Shown piece after piece: positions 21,251 to 33,603 of a stretch of 64,000 nucleotides of DNA. Positions within the stretch are counted from its first letter, which is position 1; each line of letters begins with the position of its first letter. Both the position numbers and the translations under genes were made by a program. The stretch covers positions 30,637,773 through 30,701,772 of the forward strand of contig OW121850.1 of NCBI GenBank assembly GCA_933228895.1, in the 5' to 3' direction. This stretch comes from Platycnemis pennipes. Its lineage: Eukaryota; Arthropoda; Insecta; Odonata; Platycnemididae. The notes under the pieces are model-generated. The model was not told the DNA's origin and ran no database searches. It saw only the letters and a program-made list of their open reading frames with translations.

Positions 21251-23221
21251 GAACGAGTATTGAGGGTGAAGGAATGATTACACACAAGCGTGCCTCAGAG
21301 CTTCCAAGGGTGAGAAAAAATTGGCGTTCGCCATCCTTCTAAAGATACTGCAAACATTTTACAACACATAGGTGGATTTATCTTATATTTATTGATTAGA
21401 AAATCTATAACAAAAACTTACTTTCATGCTGATTTTCGACATTGGTAGAAGTAATTCTGACAAACCTACAGGTTATCGATGCTTGTAAAAATGCTTGTGT
21501 TACATTGTTGGAGATAATACTTCTGGAGGCAACCAGAATGCACTCTTTTAACTCCATTTTATTAGAATCTGCAAAAAAATATAAAATTGTTACGTTCAAA
21601 GTGTGAAAACATAAAATTTATAGAACACGTCACACCCCTAATCTCACTCCTGAAAACGCTCAATGAAATTCAGAAAAGACATTTCAACATGGTAAAAGAC
21701 TCTCTTGGCCAATCAGAAGGCCTAAATAAGTCACTTTAGGTATCATCTTATGGAAAAGTTTTTTCATTGTGGAGTGTACCGAATGAAAAGATAAAAATAT
21801 ATAATTTCCTTCTAGTTACTTTCGAAGGATGAGCGTCGTCATCGGGTAACTTAATATTAATATATACTTAATGTTTTTCTTTTAATTCGTAAATTTCAAT
21901 AATTTTACGGTTAGAGGTATTTAATACATTCATATACTTTTGATTCTGCAGCTACAGAAAAGGTTAGGTGGATGAACTTGACTTAAAAGGTTGCGTAACG
22001 TGATCGACATTCCTCAATTCGAATTTTAAATGGACAAATTATCAAATTGAGCACGATATCCCAACAAAGATCGGCCAGCGATGAAAAGGCGCTCCTCAAT
22101 TTATTTTTACGATTAGTAATAACTACCAATCAAGATTCTTTTCAAGAGAAAGTTTTAGGGTTCTCAATTTAGGATTGCTATGCACAAACCAATATTTTGA
22201 AACCTAATTCAACAGGAATGAAACGTCAACACGCATAGAAGTAACTTCATTTTTTTACTTTCGTGTTACGAGTTAATGGCCAAAAAATATACACTTCTTG
22301 ATCTCTCTCCGAGGTTAATAGTTGAAATTTCTGCTCTTGTTGAAATCAGTGACTCCATAATGGATCCCCCCTGATGTGATCACGCTTGCTAGAGGGTGTG
22401 ACGATAAAATTCAAGGTCCCACTTGCTCATATCTTTCAAAAACCACGTGCCCAAAAACATCCAAGCCAAAAGGTTATGTCCAAATAGGCATCCACCGCTT
22501 TTCCTACGGCCTGAGATCACTTTCACTGCCCCGAACTCATTCTCACACCGATAGCCGCGGGAAAGTAAGGAATTCTCTATGCCGTTATGATTATATGCTT
22601 CGATGAAAGTATGCATGAACATTTATTTAATTCAAAAGAGCAACTTTCCGAAGCCATTTGTGGTTTTTGCGTCCCTTATGTGGTTTGAGTGTCAAGAGTC
22701 TTTTTTTTATTTGCTTACCAACTTGGCAGTTTATTTGTCAGGAAATTCATTTCGTAGAATTATCAAACAGGTACTTACGCTATTCCAGGTATAGCTGTTG
22801 TGGGTCATCTGCCATAGTAGATTGTTCTTGTACATTTCTTATAGTGAAAATTATCATCTACGGATCTTACCTAGCCTTTATTTTCCAAAAGATCTCAGCA
22901 TAACTTACATAATTTTCCTTCTAAAGGTATTTATATTTTTGAACTCTGGTGATTTCCTACGATATCTGAATTTGTTTCCTTTCTCTCTCTAGTTCAGCAA
23001 TGTTTTCAATCAGTCACAGCCTTTAACAACCCGTTACATCACGATATGCCCTTCATCTACTTTGCCTTCCTCCTAATACCCCCTCTCCCGTATTTTCCCT
23101 CGTTGCCATAGTATTTAACACTTCATCGGGTACTTTTCTCTCCATTCCGCTTCATTTAATAACCCTGCCATCTCAAATCCACCTCTTCTCCGGTCTGTGC
23201 TCATTTTATTCCGTAAACGCC
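21251..23221. other. No recognisable feature
   Basis: AT-rich. Open frames near 22376-22622 overlap on opposite strands and carry no motif. Confidence 0.4.
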
Positions 23222-23232
23222 AAGTTTCTGAT

Positions 23233-23570
23233 GGAAATCAGGTTGTTGTGGTGGCTTAGAGCACTGGATATTCATCTGGAAGGCTCAAATTTGAATCCTG
23301 GCAGTGGCAGCTTTTTCGTTAGCATATCGGTTCCTATTCGGGTGTTATGTGGAGAGCAAATTGAGTTCAGTACTCCGTCCGTCGGATGGGACGTTAACAG
23401 TGTTTCCCTTGGCTTCTTTCGTGAAGATTAGGGAAATGAATGACGACGCCGGATATCACTTCACCCTGTTCCAGATTCTGGAAAAAATTGTACCCTTAGC
23501 AACTACCCACCAATCCTAAATGCCCTTCTTAACTGTCGGTCTCTTTCTCCAAATTATTACTACTTCCATT
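23233..23570 (+). mobile_element. SINE (family 1), diverged copy with target duplication
   Basis: The head ATCAGGTTGTTGTGGTGGC and B-box region AAATTTGAATCCTGG are followed by the family body: CTCCGTCCGTCGGATGGGAC, CCCTTGGC, then CCACCAATCCTAAATG. A perfect 11-bp direct repeat AAGTTTCTGAT (23222-23232 and 23571-23581) flanks it. Confidence 0.85.
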
Positions 23571-24639
23571 AAGTTTCTGATCCATTCTGGGTTATGAAAT
23601 AATCTTTTCTTCATATCTTAACGCATGTTCCCCAGATCAATGGCCTCCGTTTTCGCCAGCACTGGTCTACTGGTCTCATATTCCCGGTATATTATTTACA
23701 TCCAAAACACGAAAGGGATATTTAATCTCTTCCATTTACTTTAATTTATACTTTACCTACTTTATATGCATTTTAGTCTTTCAATTACTTTGAATTCTCT
23801 TCACGAAAGCTTTCTCTGAATTACTACTTTCCTAACCTAAAATACTGTAACCTCTTCATCTCAATAACATTGATTGTATTTTGATTTCCGGAAGCCTATG
23901 CTGACTTCATCTCCCTCCTCATCACCACACCTAACATTACCACTTCCATCCCTTTCTTTCCCTTCCATCTATTTCTCGCTAACCGTAGTTTCAGATGACT
24001 TTTATTAACTGTTTTAGAAGCGGTCAATCCTGCCTCACTGCCTCACCGCGGTATTTGGCTATTCGTACCAAGTTATCGATCCGGGACTGAATCTATGAAA
24101 TTGTTCGATTATAATCATTAATAATTAATTGAAGTATTCGAAACAGTGACACTTGTATTTATTTTGGTCATAAAGAATTGTTTTTAAAATTTCCTAACGT
24201 TCATCGACTAAACGTTTGTCGGTCTTTTGTATAATCTTGAGTAGACTTATGATAGTGTGTTGCATAGCCTTTAAAGACACTATAATTCATAAATGCCTCT
24301 CAATCTCTTCAACATTTTCATGAATCTTATCATAATGATATAATTTTTCCTTTATTTCTAGCCTCCTAGTTTCCTCAAGCCCTCATAAGAGCTTAAATGA
24401 TTTTATAATCATCCCTTCACACTATTAACTTTGCGTGTCATTTATCAGGAGATTATTAATTATATTTACAAATTGATTCGTCCGACGTAGCTTTCTCCTG
24501 AGTTGGTGACATTTTTTTAGCTCCCTTTTAATTTTAAGCTGCTGTAATTTCCGTAAAAGTAAAATCCTTGATGAAAATTTCTCTCCTGATAAGGGAAATG
24601 CATTCGCTGCAGCCTCTTAGAGCGCAAGCCCTCGCTTGA

Positions 24640-25110
24640 TTCGTATCTCGCATTCTTGCCGGCACGAGACAATGGCCGCCTCCACATTAATGCGGAAATT
24701 GGAATGCAAATCGGGGAGAGATGGGGTAATTTCGCCGAGGAAAGCGACCACCAGCTCTCTTCCTCATTCCATCCTCATCCTTTCAGGTCCATCTGCTGCT
24801 CCCGGCCTGCCCTCCTCCCTCTGCGCCCGTGGAACAACGACCTTCTCTCGCCCGATGCGATCCACTAGGAAGGAGTTCTCGCTCCTCAGAAATGGAAGCG
24901 AATGCACCCCAGGATCCACCTTGGAAGGAGCAGGCGGCCGGCCTACCACCCCAACAGTGGACGCCCACCCACGCCCAACTGGCCTCTGTCCTCTCCAGCG
25001 TAGCTGTCGCAACCACATCTCACGTTCCAGGCATGTCCCAAGTTTTTGTTTGCCATGCACTGTGTCGAGTCTCGACCATATCTGATTTATCCAATGTTTC
25101 CACAACCTGA
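24640..25110. other. CpG-rich stretch with overlapping frames, no gene recognised
   Basis: A 149-residue plus frame (24636-25085) and a 148-residue minus frame (24764-25210) overlap. Both are biased toward Ser, Pro and Arg and show no domain, signal peptide or repeat. The overlap argues for composition rather than coding. 23582-24600 and 25111-25667 show nothing else. Confidence 0.25.
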
Positions 25111-25667
25111 GAAAACATTGGATAAAATCACATGGTGGGGCGTTTCCCGATTCGGAGAAAGGGACCTTTCGGATTTCATGTTTGTATCTATTTTCTTCAT
25201 TTCGTATCACTGCTATCTCCCGGAAGCAAATTCTTGTTTTTAAATCTCTAACAAAGCTATTGAGTTGATCTTGATGGCGTTAGGGCCTAGGGCGGGATCG
25301 TGGATCCCTCTTTCGCATAATCGCTATCAATAACGCCAACCCCTCTATTAGCGAATAGTAAGAAACCGAGCCACTATCTGCATCTTCTGAGATTAATACT
25401 TTGAAGCACTAGACAACATTTGACGGATAGCAATCATGTTTTTACTCACCTGACGGGATTTAAAAAATAACAATTGAGCGAGTGACTGCGTTATGAATAC
25501 CTGTAATCGAGCCGCTATTCTCTGTTCCTTTCACTACTTCGGATTATTATTGCAATGCTAGGTTTGGCTATTTCTTCACACTCGGAAGTGTTGTGTACTG
25601 TTCATGAATAATATTTATCCCGGGAATTTCATCCCACCCCATTACTGATGTGCAAATCTCTTTGAAG

Positions 25668-25840
25668 GGGATCGCGTTTCTATGGCGGCTTGAGTACTGG
25701 CCTCCAATCCCGAAGGTCCGAAATTGAATCTCGGTAGTAGCAGATTCTTACCTTTAAAATATTTACTTTCACCAATTTACCCAACTATCTTTAATGGTGC
25801 AAATAACCATACCTGTAGGTCACTTCCCCTGGATAACTAC
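25668..25840 (+). mobile_element. SINE (family 1), internally deleted
   Basis: The head reads TGGCGGCTTGAGTACTGGCC then CCAATCCCGAAGGTCCG and a decayed B box AAATTGAATCTC. The middle of the element is missing. The 3' part (ATTTACCCAACTATCTTTAA, GGTGCAAATAACC, GTAGGTCACTTCCCC) follows directly, giving about 170 bp instead of 340. Confidence 0.75.
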
Positions 25841-27426
25841 AGCTATATCTCTGTGACTATGGCTTACGAAATCAACCACTGCTACTCACGGGGTGGCTCC
25901 ATCGTGTGTACATACGACCACCAGCGGCCTTCCAAGTGATATGAACGTAGAGCATATTTCGCCCGTATAATTGGACACCATTACAGTTTCTTTCGTCTAG
26001 ATGTAATGATGAATAATCGTGAGAATTTTTATGATTAAATGATAATACGTATTCATATAAAATTTAGAGCAATTTTGCTATGCCCTAAATCCAACTAAGG
26101 TACGTGGATAATATAACGTTTAATTTTTAATTTTTTGATTTACTGTAGTGCTATGATGACAATAGACAATAGTAAACCTTATGACTCAAGTCTTATTCAA
26201 TTACACATTGAGACTGATATGAAAATTGTGCTTGAAATGAACCCAAGAGTTGTCAATTCGAGTCGTACTACGTAGGCGTAGCAATATCAGTATTGGAAAA
26301 ACCGTGCTACCTAACGTGTATTGCATCACACACTTCTACAACACTGGTTGAGGGTGTTTATCTTACGCACAAGCAATGGTACCCACAGTACCAGCATGTT
26401 AGCCAGTGGCAATAGCTATAACATCTGAAATGTCCACCGTCAGTAATAATTAAATAAATTAAAATTTCAATTAATTATCTTGTGTAATTTTCACCTGTGT
26501 AGACGCCGGCCGTCAATTCCACTAATAAGTACTCCTTATATACGAGCCATTCTTGTAACTTTTGCAGCTGCTGTTTGTTGACAGTTGAATTCGTGGTGTA
26601 ATCACTAATAATAAATGATTTTTTACTCTTCAATTCGATTTCGGCTGTTCGCCCATTTCTAATTTAAATATTCAGACAAAGGAACGTGGTCATTGTTGCC
26701 CTAAGGGGTACGCGTAACACGGGATGGGAGCCTCTGATTTAAATAATTTGTCGTGGGTATTGAAATATGCTAGTCTTCATAATTCAAAGATCAATGCTTT
26801 TGAATGTCTGAAATTGGCTCCGATGATGGAAACTTACAATTTGAATACATCTTGATATTAACTGTTTATTAAGTTAGTGATTTGAAGTTTAAAACTAAAA
26901 TTTTATTGGGATTCATTATTTGACTCTATTTTTACGATAAAACTGTCCTTCGCTAATATTTTTATTCTTCATAACTGACTTGCGAATATACCATTCACAA
27001 TATATCAGGGATATGGGGTAGATAGGGAAGGCATTGTGGTTGAAAAAAGAAACGACCCGCGGACCGGTTGACCTCCCTCAGGAAGCTAAGAAGAAAGTAA
27101 CCTTCATGAAAAGACGAACCTGAAGGCTATTTTGATTTAACTATGCAATTTTTATGCAAACCTCACCTATAACTGCTGTTCTAGATTTTTTAAATATTTA
27201 ACACTAACAATCTTTCTTTTTCACTTCCATTTACTTTCGATTTTGGCCAGTGAAGGTAAAAGTGAGGTTTCCTCCTAAGCATCATCACGAAGAGCTGCAG
27301 AATATCCACTGCATCAACACGTTGTATTTGCCAGTGACCTTCAATATATTTCCCTACCACCTTTCCCTCCCTATTTACTCTACCTACCATAGATAACTCA
27401 GAATTCGCTCATTGGTTTGCTTATTC
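25841..27426. other. No recognisable feature
   Basis: AT-rich, no repeat member or credible frame seen. Confidence 0.4.
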
Positions 27427-27735
27427 AAGGGAGACGACCGCTAGCTGAGGTAATTTGCGCCATTTAGGATAGGTGGGTAATTAGATAATGGTAGGAGTAT
27501 TCAGGAACGGAGGAAGGGTGGAGAAAAACCCGGCGTCGGCATTAGCCTACTCTTAACGAGAGACGCCAAGGAAACCACGGCTTAACGTCCCATCTGACGA
27601 ACGGAGTACTCAACTTGAAATTCCCTCCACTAGGCACTTAACTGGGGACCCGTTTTCTACTGAAAAATCCGCCAATGCCGGGAATCGAACCCGAGCCTTC
27701 GGGATGGGAGGCCAGTACTCTATCCAGGAGAATAC
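27427..27735 (-). mobile_element. SINE (family 1), well preserved, 5' head truncated
   Basis: Read on minus: ACTGGCCTCCCATCCCGAAG, CTCGGGTTCGATTCCCGGCA (a near-perfect B box), TTCAGTAGAAAACGGG, CTCCGTTCGTCAGATGGGAC, AGTAGGCTAATGCCGACGCC and TATCCTAAATGGCGCAAATT. The A-box end is cut at about 27733. The B box here is closer to consensus than in the 15.1-kb copy. Confidence 0.85.
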
Positions 27736-28052
27736 ACTCATTTAGTGATTTTCCTCTTCTCAGTGCTTTCCATTGCACCTTGTTCTTTGGATTAGTTATT
27801 CCCTGAGATTCAGCAGGTTCGTAAATCTTGTCATGTTTCCCATCAACTGCGATAAAAGCATGGAGCAAAACAACTCAGTCGCGCTTTCTTCTTCACCCTA
27901 GTTGTTAAGCGAGCAAGGCTGATGACGAATGGAAAACTCATATGGTCCTCTAAAATCTTCTTAAAAGATAATTGAAAGTTAAGTGAGGCCTTTCTTGATT
28001 TTAATGCAGTCGTGTATAAAACTAGTACCAATTCTTTTTCTGTGTTACCTGG

Positions 28053-28243
28053 TAGTAGTAGTAGCAGCACAAAATATACGTAAGTGCTGGGTCCTTCAAC
28101 GTCTACGGCTATGTTCAACCGTCTAACCAAGTACCTTAATCCCTTAAACAAACAAAACAGCCATGCCTTGGGCAGGATTCGAACCCATGATTTTTGGGGT
28201 ACCATGCCGGCGCATTACCGGCCTGACTTTCGTGGCCTGCGTT
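28053..28243 (-). mobile_element. tRNA-derived SINE (family 2)
   Basis: On minus, a tRNA-like head contains GGCCGGTAATGCGCCGGCAT and the consensus B box GGGTTCGAATCCTGCC (28163-28180). A body with no similarity to family 1 follows, ending in a CTACTACTACTACC repeat. An 8-bp direct repeat TTACCTGG lies at 28045-28052 and 28244-28251. Confidence 0.75.
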
Positions 28244-28251
28244 TTACCTGG

Positions 28252-30380
28252 CACGGAATATATTCCTTCCATTAGATCTAACTCATTTTCTCATATTTGT
28301 CGAAATGAGAATGAGATTTGTCGGAGATGGCATGAAATTTTCATTATTTCTCTGTATCCTATCATTATTATCCTATCACCAAGCGATTGCACTACATAAA
28401 AGAGAGAGTTTGAAATAAGCACATGTATATTTTCACATTCGTCCCAAATGTTCTTTAAAATGCAGCATCAGAGAACTGGGGCAGGGTGACTACTTTTAGC
28501 AGGCGTTCAACCAATTACCAGCCTCGGTGGCCATTTCAAGGTAATTTTTAGGGTCCACTAATTCTTTGACGCTTCGTTGGTGAAGAGAAGTCATTTTCAC
28601 TTCGTTTCGGGAAGCATTGTCTTTCCTCTTGACCATGCCGAAGTAAATCAAGGAGAATTCTGGAACAAAACCATTGTATTGGTACACTGATTTCGTTCTT
28701 TATGATTTTACTCAAGCTTTTGGGCTCCAAGGTCGTCTCCACTGACGGAGCCAGCCATTGCGCCAACTCATTGCACCCTCACTCACTCATTTCTTTCCCT
28801 CTTCCTCAATCAGTAACCAATGCCTCACCTCTCATGCTATACGTTTGTGAATGCTTTAAATGAATGATTTTTGAAGATTTTTAGCCAAGTTCATGTCTCC
28901 GATGTGCATACATTGAAATGCGTGAGGATTAGAGTGTAAATAATCCGAAGTTACACTGTCGAATCGTACCATATTTGTTGCAGTGGAACGCACAAATAAG
29001 GAATTTTAGAGATATAAGTTTAATCAGGATGAATATTACGACATACAGGTAAGATCGACGAGACAATAAGACTGAAAAAATGTCGTAGCCCTACTATCTC
29101 ATGTTAACTGCCCCCTAGTAGCACCTACCATAAAAACAATTTCGGTGAAACAAAACGGGACTCCATCTTAAATAAAAGCTATATCTCTTCGTAGTTACTA
29201 ATTATTTACTGTCAATTTCCTGGCACGTGCCTGCGTAAAACGTATCTTTTACGTACTAATATAAGGTATACTTTACGTACTAATCCTAAGGTATCTTTTA
29301 GTGCACATATGTAGGGAATCTGTGTTATTATCTCCCCTCCTCCGTCACACTGTAACGAGATGGTTTGTGGATTTACACTGTAGAAGTGGATGACGCGTGT
29401 ATGTAGTACATGATGGATACTACGCGGTTAGAAAAAAGTCGTTTAATTGTATTTTTGGGCTAGGATATTCGACTATTAGCGGATATTTTGATTCAATTTC
29501 ATTATTTGCGCATTGATAGCGATTTTCATGGATAACAATCATACAGTAGGTACCTTACTCAGAAGGTTAAAATACGCAGATTACTTGCTTGGTAAGATTC
29601 CTTGCTGGTTCTGCACACGAGAGTATCAACACACTAGCATAATGGTATCAATAGAAACCGTAGCTCTCGCTGGAAACTCAGTTCATCAGTTATTGCTAGG
29701 GGATGGATTGTATTCATTTTCAAGGCTTTGCATATGCAAAAACTAATCGTAATTGATGAATACGGTAATTTTAGGTGCAGAGATTATCCTTCCCCTCTGC
29801 AGAACAAAATAAACCGAGTAAACTCCCACGATTTCTAAATTATTAGAAAATCGAGCCAAAAAGTACAGTAAAATTCCCTTTTTTCTCTAATTCTTTTACT
29901 AGCAGAAATAAATTTGGCCCTACATGCTATCCTAGGTAGGTATATCCTATCTCAAATGGGCAAAATTTAATACTGAACCGCTTCCCATAAAACCTCTTGA
30001 AGCTAGCATCCATTGCATACCACTGTAACCCTCAGTATTTGTGGTAAATGTATAGCAGGTGAAGCTTTTCTTTGGTACTCCATGTGACGGAGGTGGGGCT
30101 GCATGAACACTTTAAGCTCACCTGAGGTAAAAGTTGCCGAACTAAGTAGCGGCGTACTGTCTTGAATCTCCGAGGGAAGATACTGGCAGGTAAAAAAGGG
30201 AAAGTAAAGAGGAGAAAGGAAGTAAACGATTGCGCCTTGATAGCTCTACGTGGTGCCTAAGAGCATTGAAGTGGAGTGAGAGCCGTAAGTAGTTCAAGGA
30301 ATTGCCGCCACAGAGGGAAGGGGAAGTAGACGGAGAGAGGGACTTGAGGTATGCTGCCCTATCACTCTTCCTCAGAAAAC
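28252..30380. other. No gene; one small tandem repeat
   Basis: AT-rich with short frames on both strands and no recognised family. The only structure seen is the 25-bp tandem repeat at 29241-29300, listed separately. Confidence 0.4.
29241..29300. repeat. 25-bp tandem repeat, about 2.4 copies
   Basis: The units read GTATCTTTTACGTACTAATA and GTATACTTTACGTACTAATC (plus a few further bases), followed by a partial GTATCTTTTAGT. ACGTAC in each unit is itself palindromic. Confidence 0.6.
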
Positions 30381-30399
30381 TGTCGCTAATCTATCCTCA

Positions 30400-31110
30400 T
30401 GTCGCCAGAAAAGTGCACCCATCGGCTCACCCCAAAAAGCACTCTTGGTTTGTCTTTGCCTGCCGCCGCCGTTAAAAAAATTTCAACCAGGAACCGTGTG
30501 TTCGGACTTTCCCTAACAGATGGCTCTGGGCCCGGTGAATTGAGTCTGGCATGGGACGGTGAAGTGAGTGTGTCCCAGTTACCTCCCTTGGGGTACCCTC
30601 CCCATTTCAGGGTCGCTGACTCGTAATTTTGCACAACTGGAGGCGGGAGGGAATGAGCGGTGATACATTGAGAGGGAGAGTTGATGCTTTGGTGAACGGC
30701 AGGAAGGGGCAGACCGCAGGAAGACGAGAGAGCCATTATCAACTCTCGAGCATCGAGTCCGACCCGAATGAAATTGCTCCAAATCTCTCGCCCTCTGGCG
30801 CTGTATCCCGTCAACCTCTCCCTCCACTCCCACCCCTCCTTCCTCTTCCACGTTTTTCATGCATGCCAATGATGCCGCTGAGTATTTTTTTCCACGAGGA
30901 ATCCAGTCACGTTAGTCCTGTCGTGTGCTGGGCCGTCCCCCCGTTCCCCTCTACTCCCCGATGCTCGGTGCCGTATGGAGATCGCAAAGGAAAGGCTTGC
31001 GGATCATCAAGGAGAAAAATTTGGAAGGCGCCTGCGCCCCGCACGTTTTACAGCAGAAAAACCAAGGTTGCCGCTCACTTTCTCGTGAATGGGACGTTAT
31101 TTTGAGCGTG
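30400..31110. other. CpG-rich stretch, no gene recognised
   Basis: Overlapping frames on both strands (30629-31105 plus, 158 residues; 30386-30814 minus, 142 residues) with Pro/Ser/Arg bias and no domain. A promoter or exon cannot be excluded. 31111-32785 shows only AT-rich sequence with a short GGAAGTG-rich run near 31808-31850. Confidence 0.25.
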
Positions 31111-33257
31111 TATTACGCGTTCTCAGTCTTTCGCCAAAAATAAGTCACGAGCGAACCTACTAATAAAAAAAAAACATTCAACCGTATCCAAATCTCTCTA
31201 GATGTTTCGAGTTATTATATTTGCATCACAATGGAGGTTGGAATAAATTTTTTTAGAATATGCTGACTTTTATACACAAATGTACACTCTCTTCAGACTT
31301 TGTCTCAACTTAAAAAAAAAGTTTTGCAGTTTTAGCTCGTGACGCTGTTGAGTGGTGGATTATTTGGTCTGAAACATGCGATTTCGATTCCTGCCTCGGG
31401 GTTAAAGGTGGAGCAACAAGTTGCAAGCGCTTTCTCGGATTTGTTGAAAGGCGTGAAATCACTGGGCATGTGTATGCGTGCCAGTCTAAATACCTGCATG
31501 AAAGGCGGCTTTGAAGCACTCATTTAAGCTGTAAGTTTTATTGAATGTTAAACTCATTTAGCCCACGTACTCTTCTTTGATGATTGTATTCTATCGTGAC
31601 TTCGTCGTTAGCTTTTGTGCAATGGTAGGAAGTAAAACTCATAATACTAACAAAATAAAGTTTTTTTAATCAAGTCATTTAGCTATTCAGAAACATTCTA
31701 CCCTGGAAAAGAGCGGGACTCCTTTCTTTCATGTAGGTACATTAAATATGACCTAATGGTTATTGAACGAGAATTGCCTATTGTTATAGTGGAATATCTG
31801 AAATTATGCAAGTGGGGGAAGTGGAGAATGGGGAAGTGTGGGAAGTGGAAATAATTTCATGCATCATGTCGTTGTTAAAATTATTTTAATCTCATAAATT
31901 GTGCTAGGCTGTATTAGATGTAAAAACTGCCATGATTTATACTTGCCCTAACTTTGTTTTACTATGGCATTTTAGCACCGCTAAATATATGTTTATAAGT
32001 TCGAATTGATTTAATTGAATTATCTGTTGCGTGTACAATGTCTTCATGCTTTGTTAACGCGTAGTTTTGTATACACTGTATAGGTTATATAGTTGCCCAG
32101 TTGCAGTCGATTCATTTCAGACTTATCTATATGTAAGCAGGCATGTACATTAATTTTTAGGGAAAATCTTACTGGGGAAATTTTCTGTTTACGCGTAACT
32201 TCTTCTAGCCACATTTGTTTCAATAAATGAAGCCATATGTAGTATTACGTTTCTATATTTCTTTATTTGCCGAATAATAGCATTTAGAAGAAACAAGCAA
32301 AGGAAATGTTTTATTAGATCACGTACCGTTTTAAGGCGGAAACTTCGAATTGTAAAAAGCGATTAGAACGCGGTGGTCAACAGACGTAGATATGGGAATG
32401 AGAAAGGAAACTATTATGAAAAACTACTGGGACTAGAAAATAAAGTTTTTCTGCAAAAAGCTTGTTAATTTTAAGCACCCTATAATAGACTTAAGAGCCG
32501 AGAGTACGTATTGAAAACAATAGAGGTAGTGGGATGTATAAAATAAATTAAGAAATAAGTTCACTATTTAGTCATCACTAGTCAATTTAGTACAATATGA
32601 AAAATGAAGTTCAAATTTATATTCGAATGATAACAAGAGGAAGAAGACAACAGTCCATGCCGGAATCATTTGCAAATGGCATATCCTACAAAAATGTATG
32701 AAAAGATGGAAGAGAAAAGACAATAAGAATTAAAATAATGCATTAGTAATGGGAACATGCAACAACTAGTTGATTTGAGAAACTAATGGAGAGAAAATTG
32801 AATGAGGATATAGGAGTAAAACTCGATGAATTTAGAGAGTTATTGAAAGTGGGAGAAATAAATGAGCTACAATACATGCCAATTTCAAAACCCTATGTGG
32901 CTTTAAGAAAGGGAATAAAATGCTGGATAAATACGAGAAAATTATTGGTGCAGCTAGAAGAGACCCTATCCGATTGGAGGGTATATCTTGGAGAACTCTA
33001 CGACAGCGATGATATGCGGTTCACCTTGAATGTAGATATGAAATATGACGTTGGCAAGAGTGACCAGGGTTTTTAAGCATTAGTAGTTGTTATTGAGAAA
33101 ATTTCAGGGAACCTATGCATCGAAGACCGTAAGAAGGAACTGTATCTAATGACAGTTAGAGGTGTTTCTGGGATAAATGAAAAGCAATGCTTTTTGGGCT
33201 TGTTCATTTAATGACAAAGAAGTTTGAATTCAATTCGTATCCCGAAAAGAAATGTAG

Positions 33258-33437
33258 AAATTTGCAAAGACATCGGGAAATCAAGGTGTGTATCTTATGC
33301 GAATTAGGTTATACTTTCAGGATAGAAGAAAGATAATACTGCTTTATAAGAAATGGCAAAGATTTAGGGAAATCAAGGTTTGCATCTCATGCGAATTAGG
33401 TTATAATTTCAGAAAGAAGAGAGATAATACTGTTCTT
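33258..33437. repeat. Tandem duplication, 92-bp unit, two copies
   Basis: Both units contain AAATCAAGG, ATGCGAATTAGGTTATA and GAGATAATACTG-like segments in the same order, offset by 92 bp. The copies are close to each other in sequence. A plus-strand 96-residue frame lies just upstream (32786-33076); it is Glu/Lys-rich and might derive from the linker region of a LINE, but no diagnostic motif is present. Confidence 0.7.
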
Positions 33438-33603
33438 TTTCACTTGATGGAGATATGAAAAGTGGGTTAGGAACGATGTGTTCCAAATGTGTGAACAAGA
33501 GTTTATGTAATTCATAGTAACCCTACTCGGACTGGAGGGACTATATATTAAGCTAGAGGCATTGTTTTCGAAATTCTCGTTAATAACCGTAATTATAATG
33601 TAC

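Noticed and set aside
24636..25210. Opposing 149- and 148-residue frames
   Set aside because: Two long frames on opposite strands over the same bases, neither with a motif, point to a lack of stop codons in GC-rich sequence.
30386..31105. Frames of 142 and 158 residues
   Set aside because: Same reasoning: opposing overlap, Pro/Ser/Arg bias, no recognisable domain.
31144..31343. Inverted GTCACGAGC pair as a transposon
   Set aside because: Only nine bases match and the rest of the arms do not pair.
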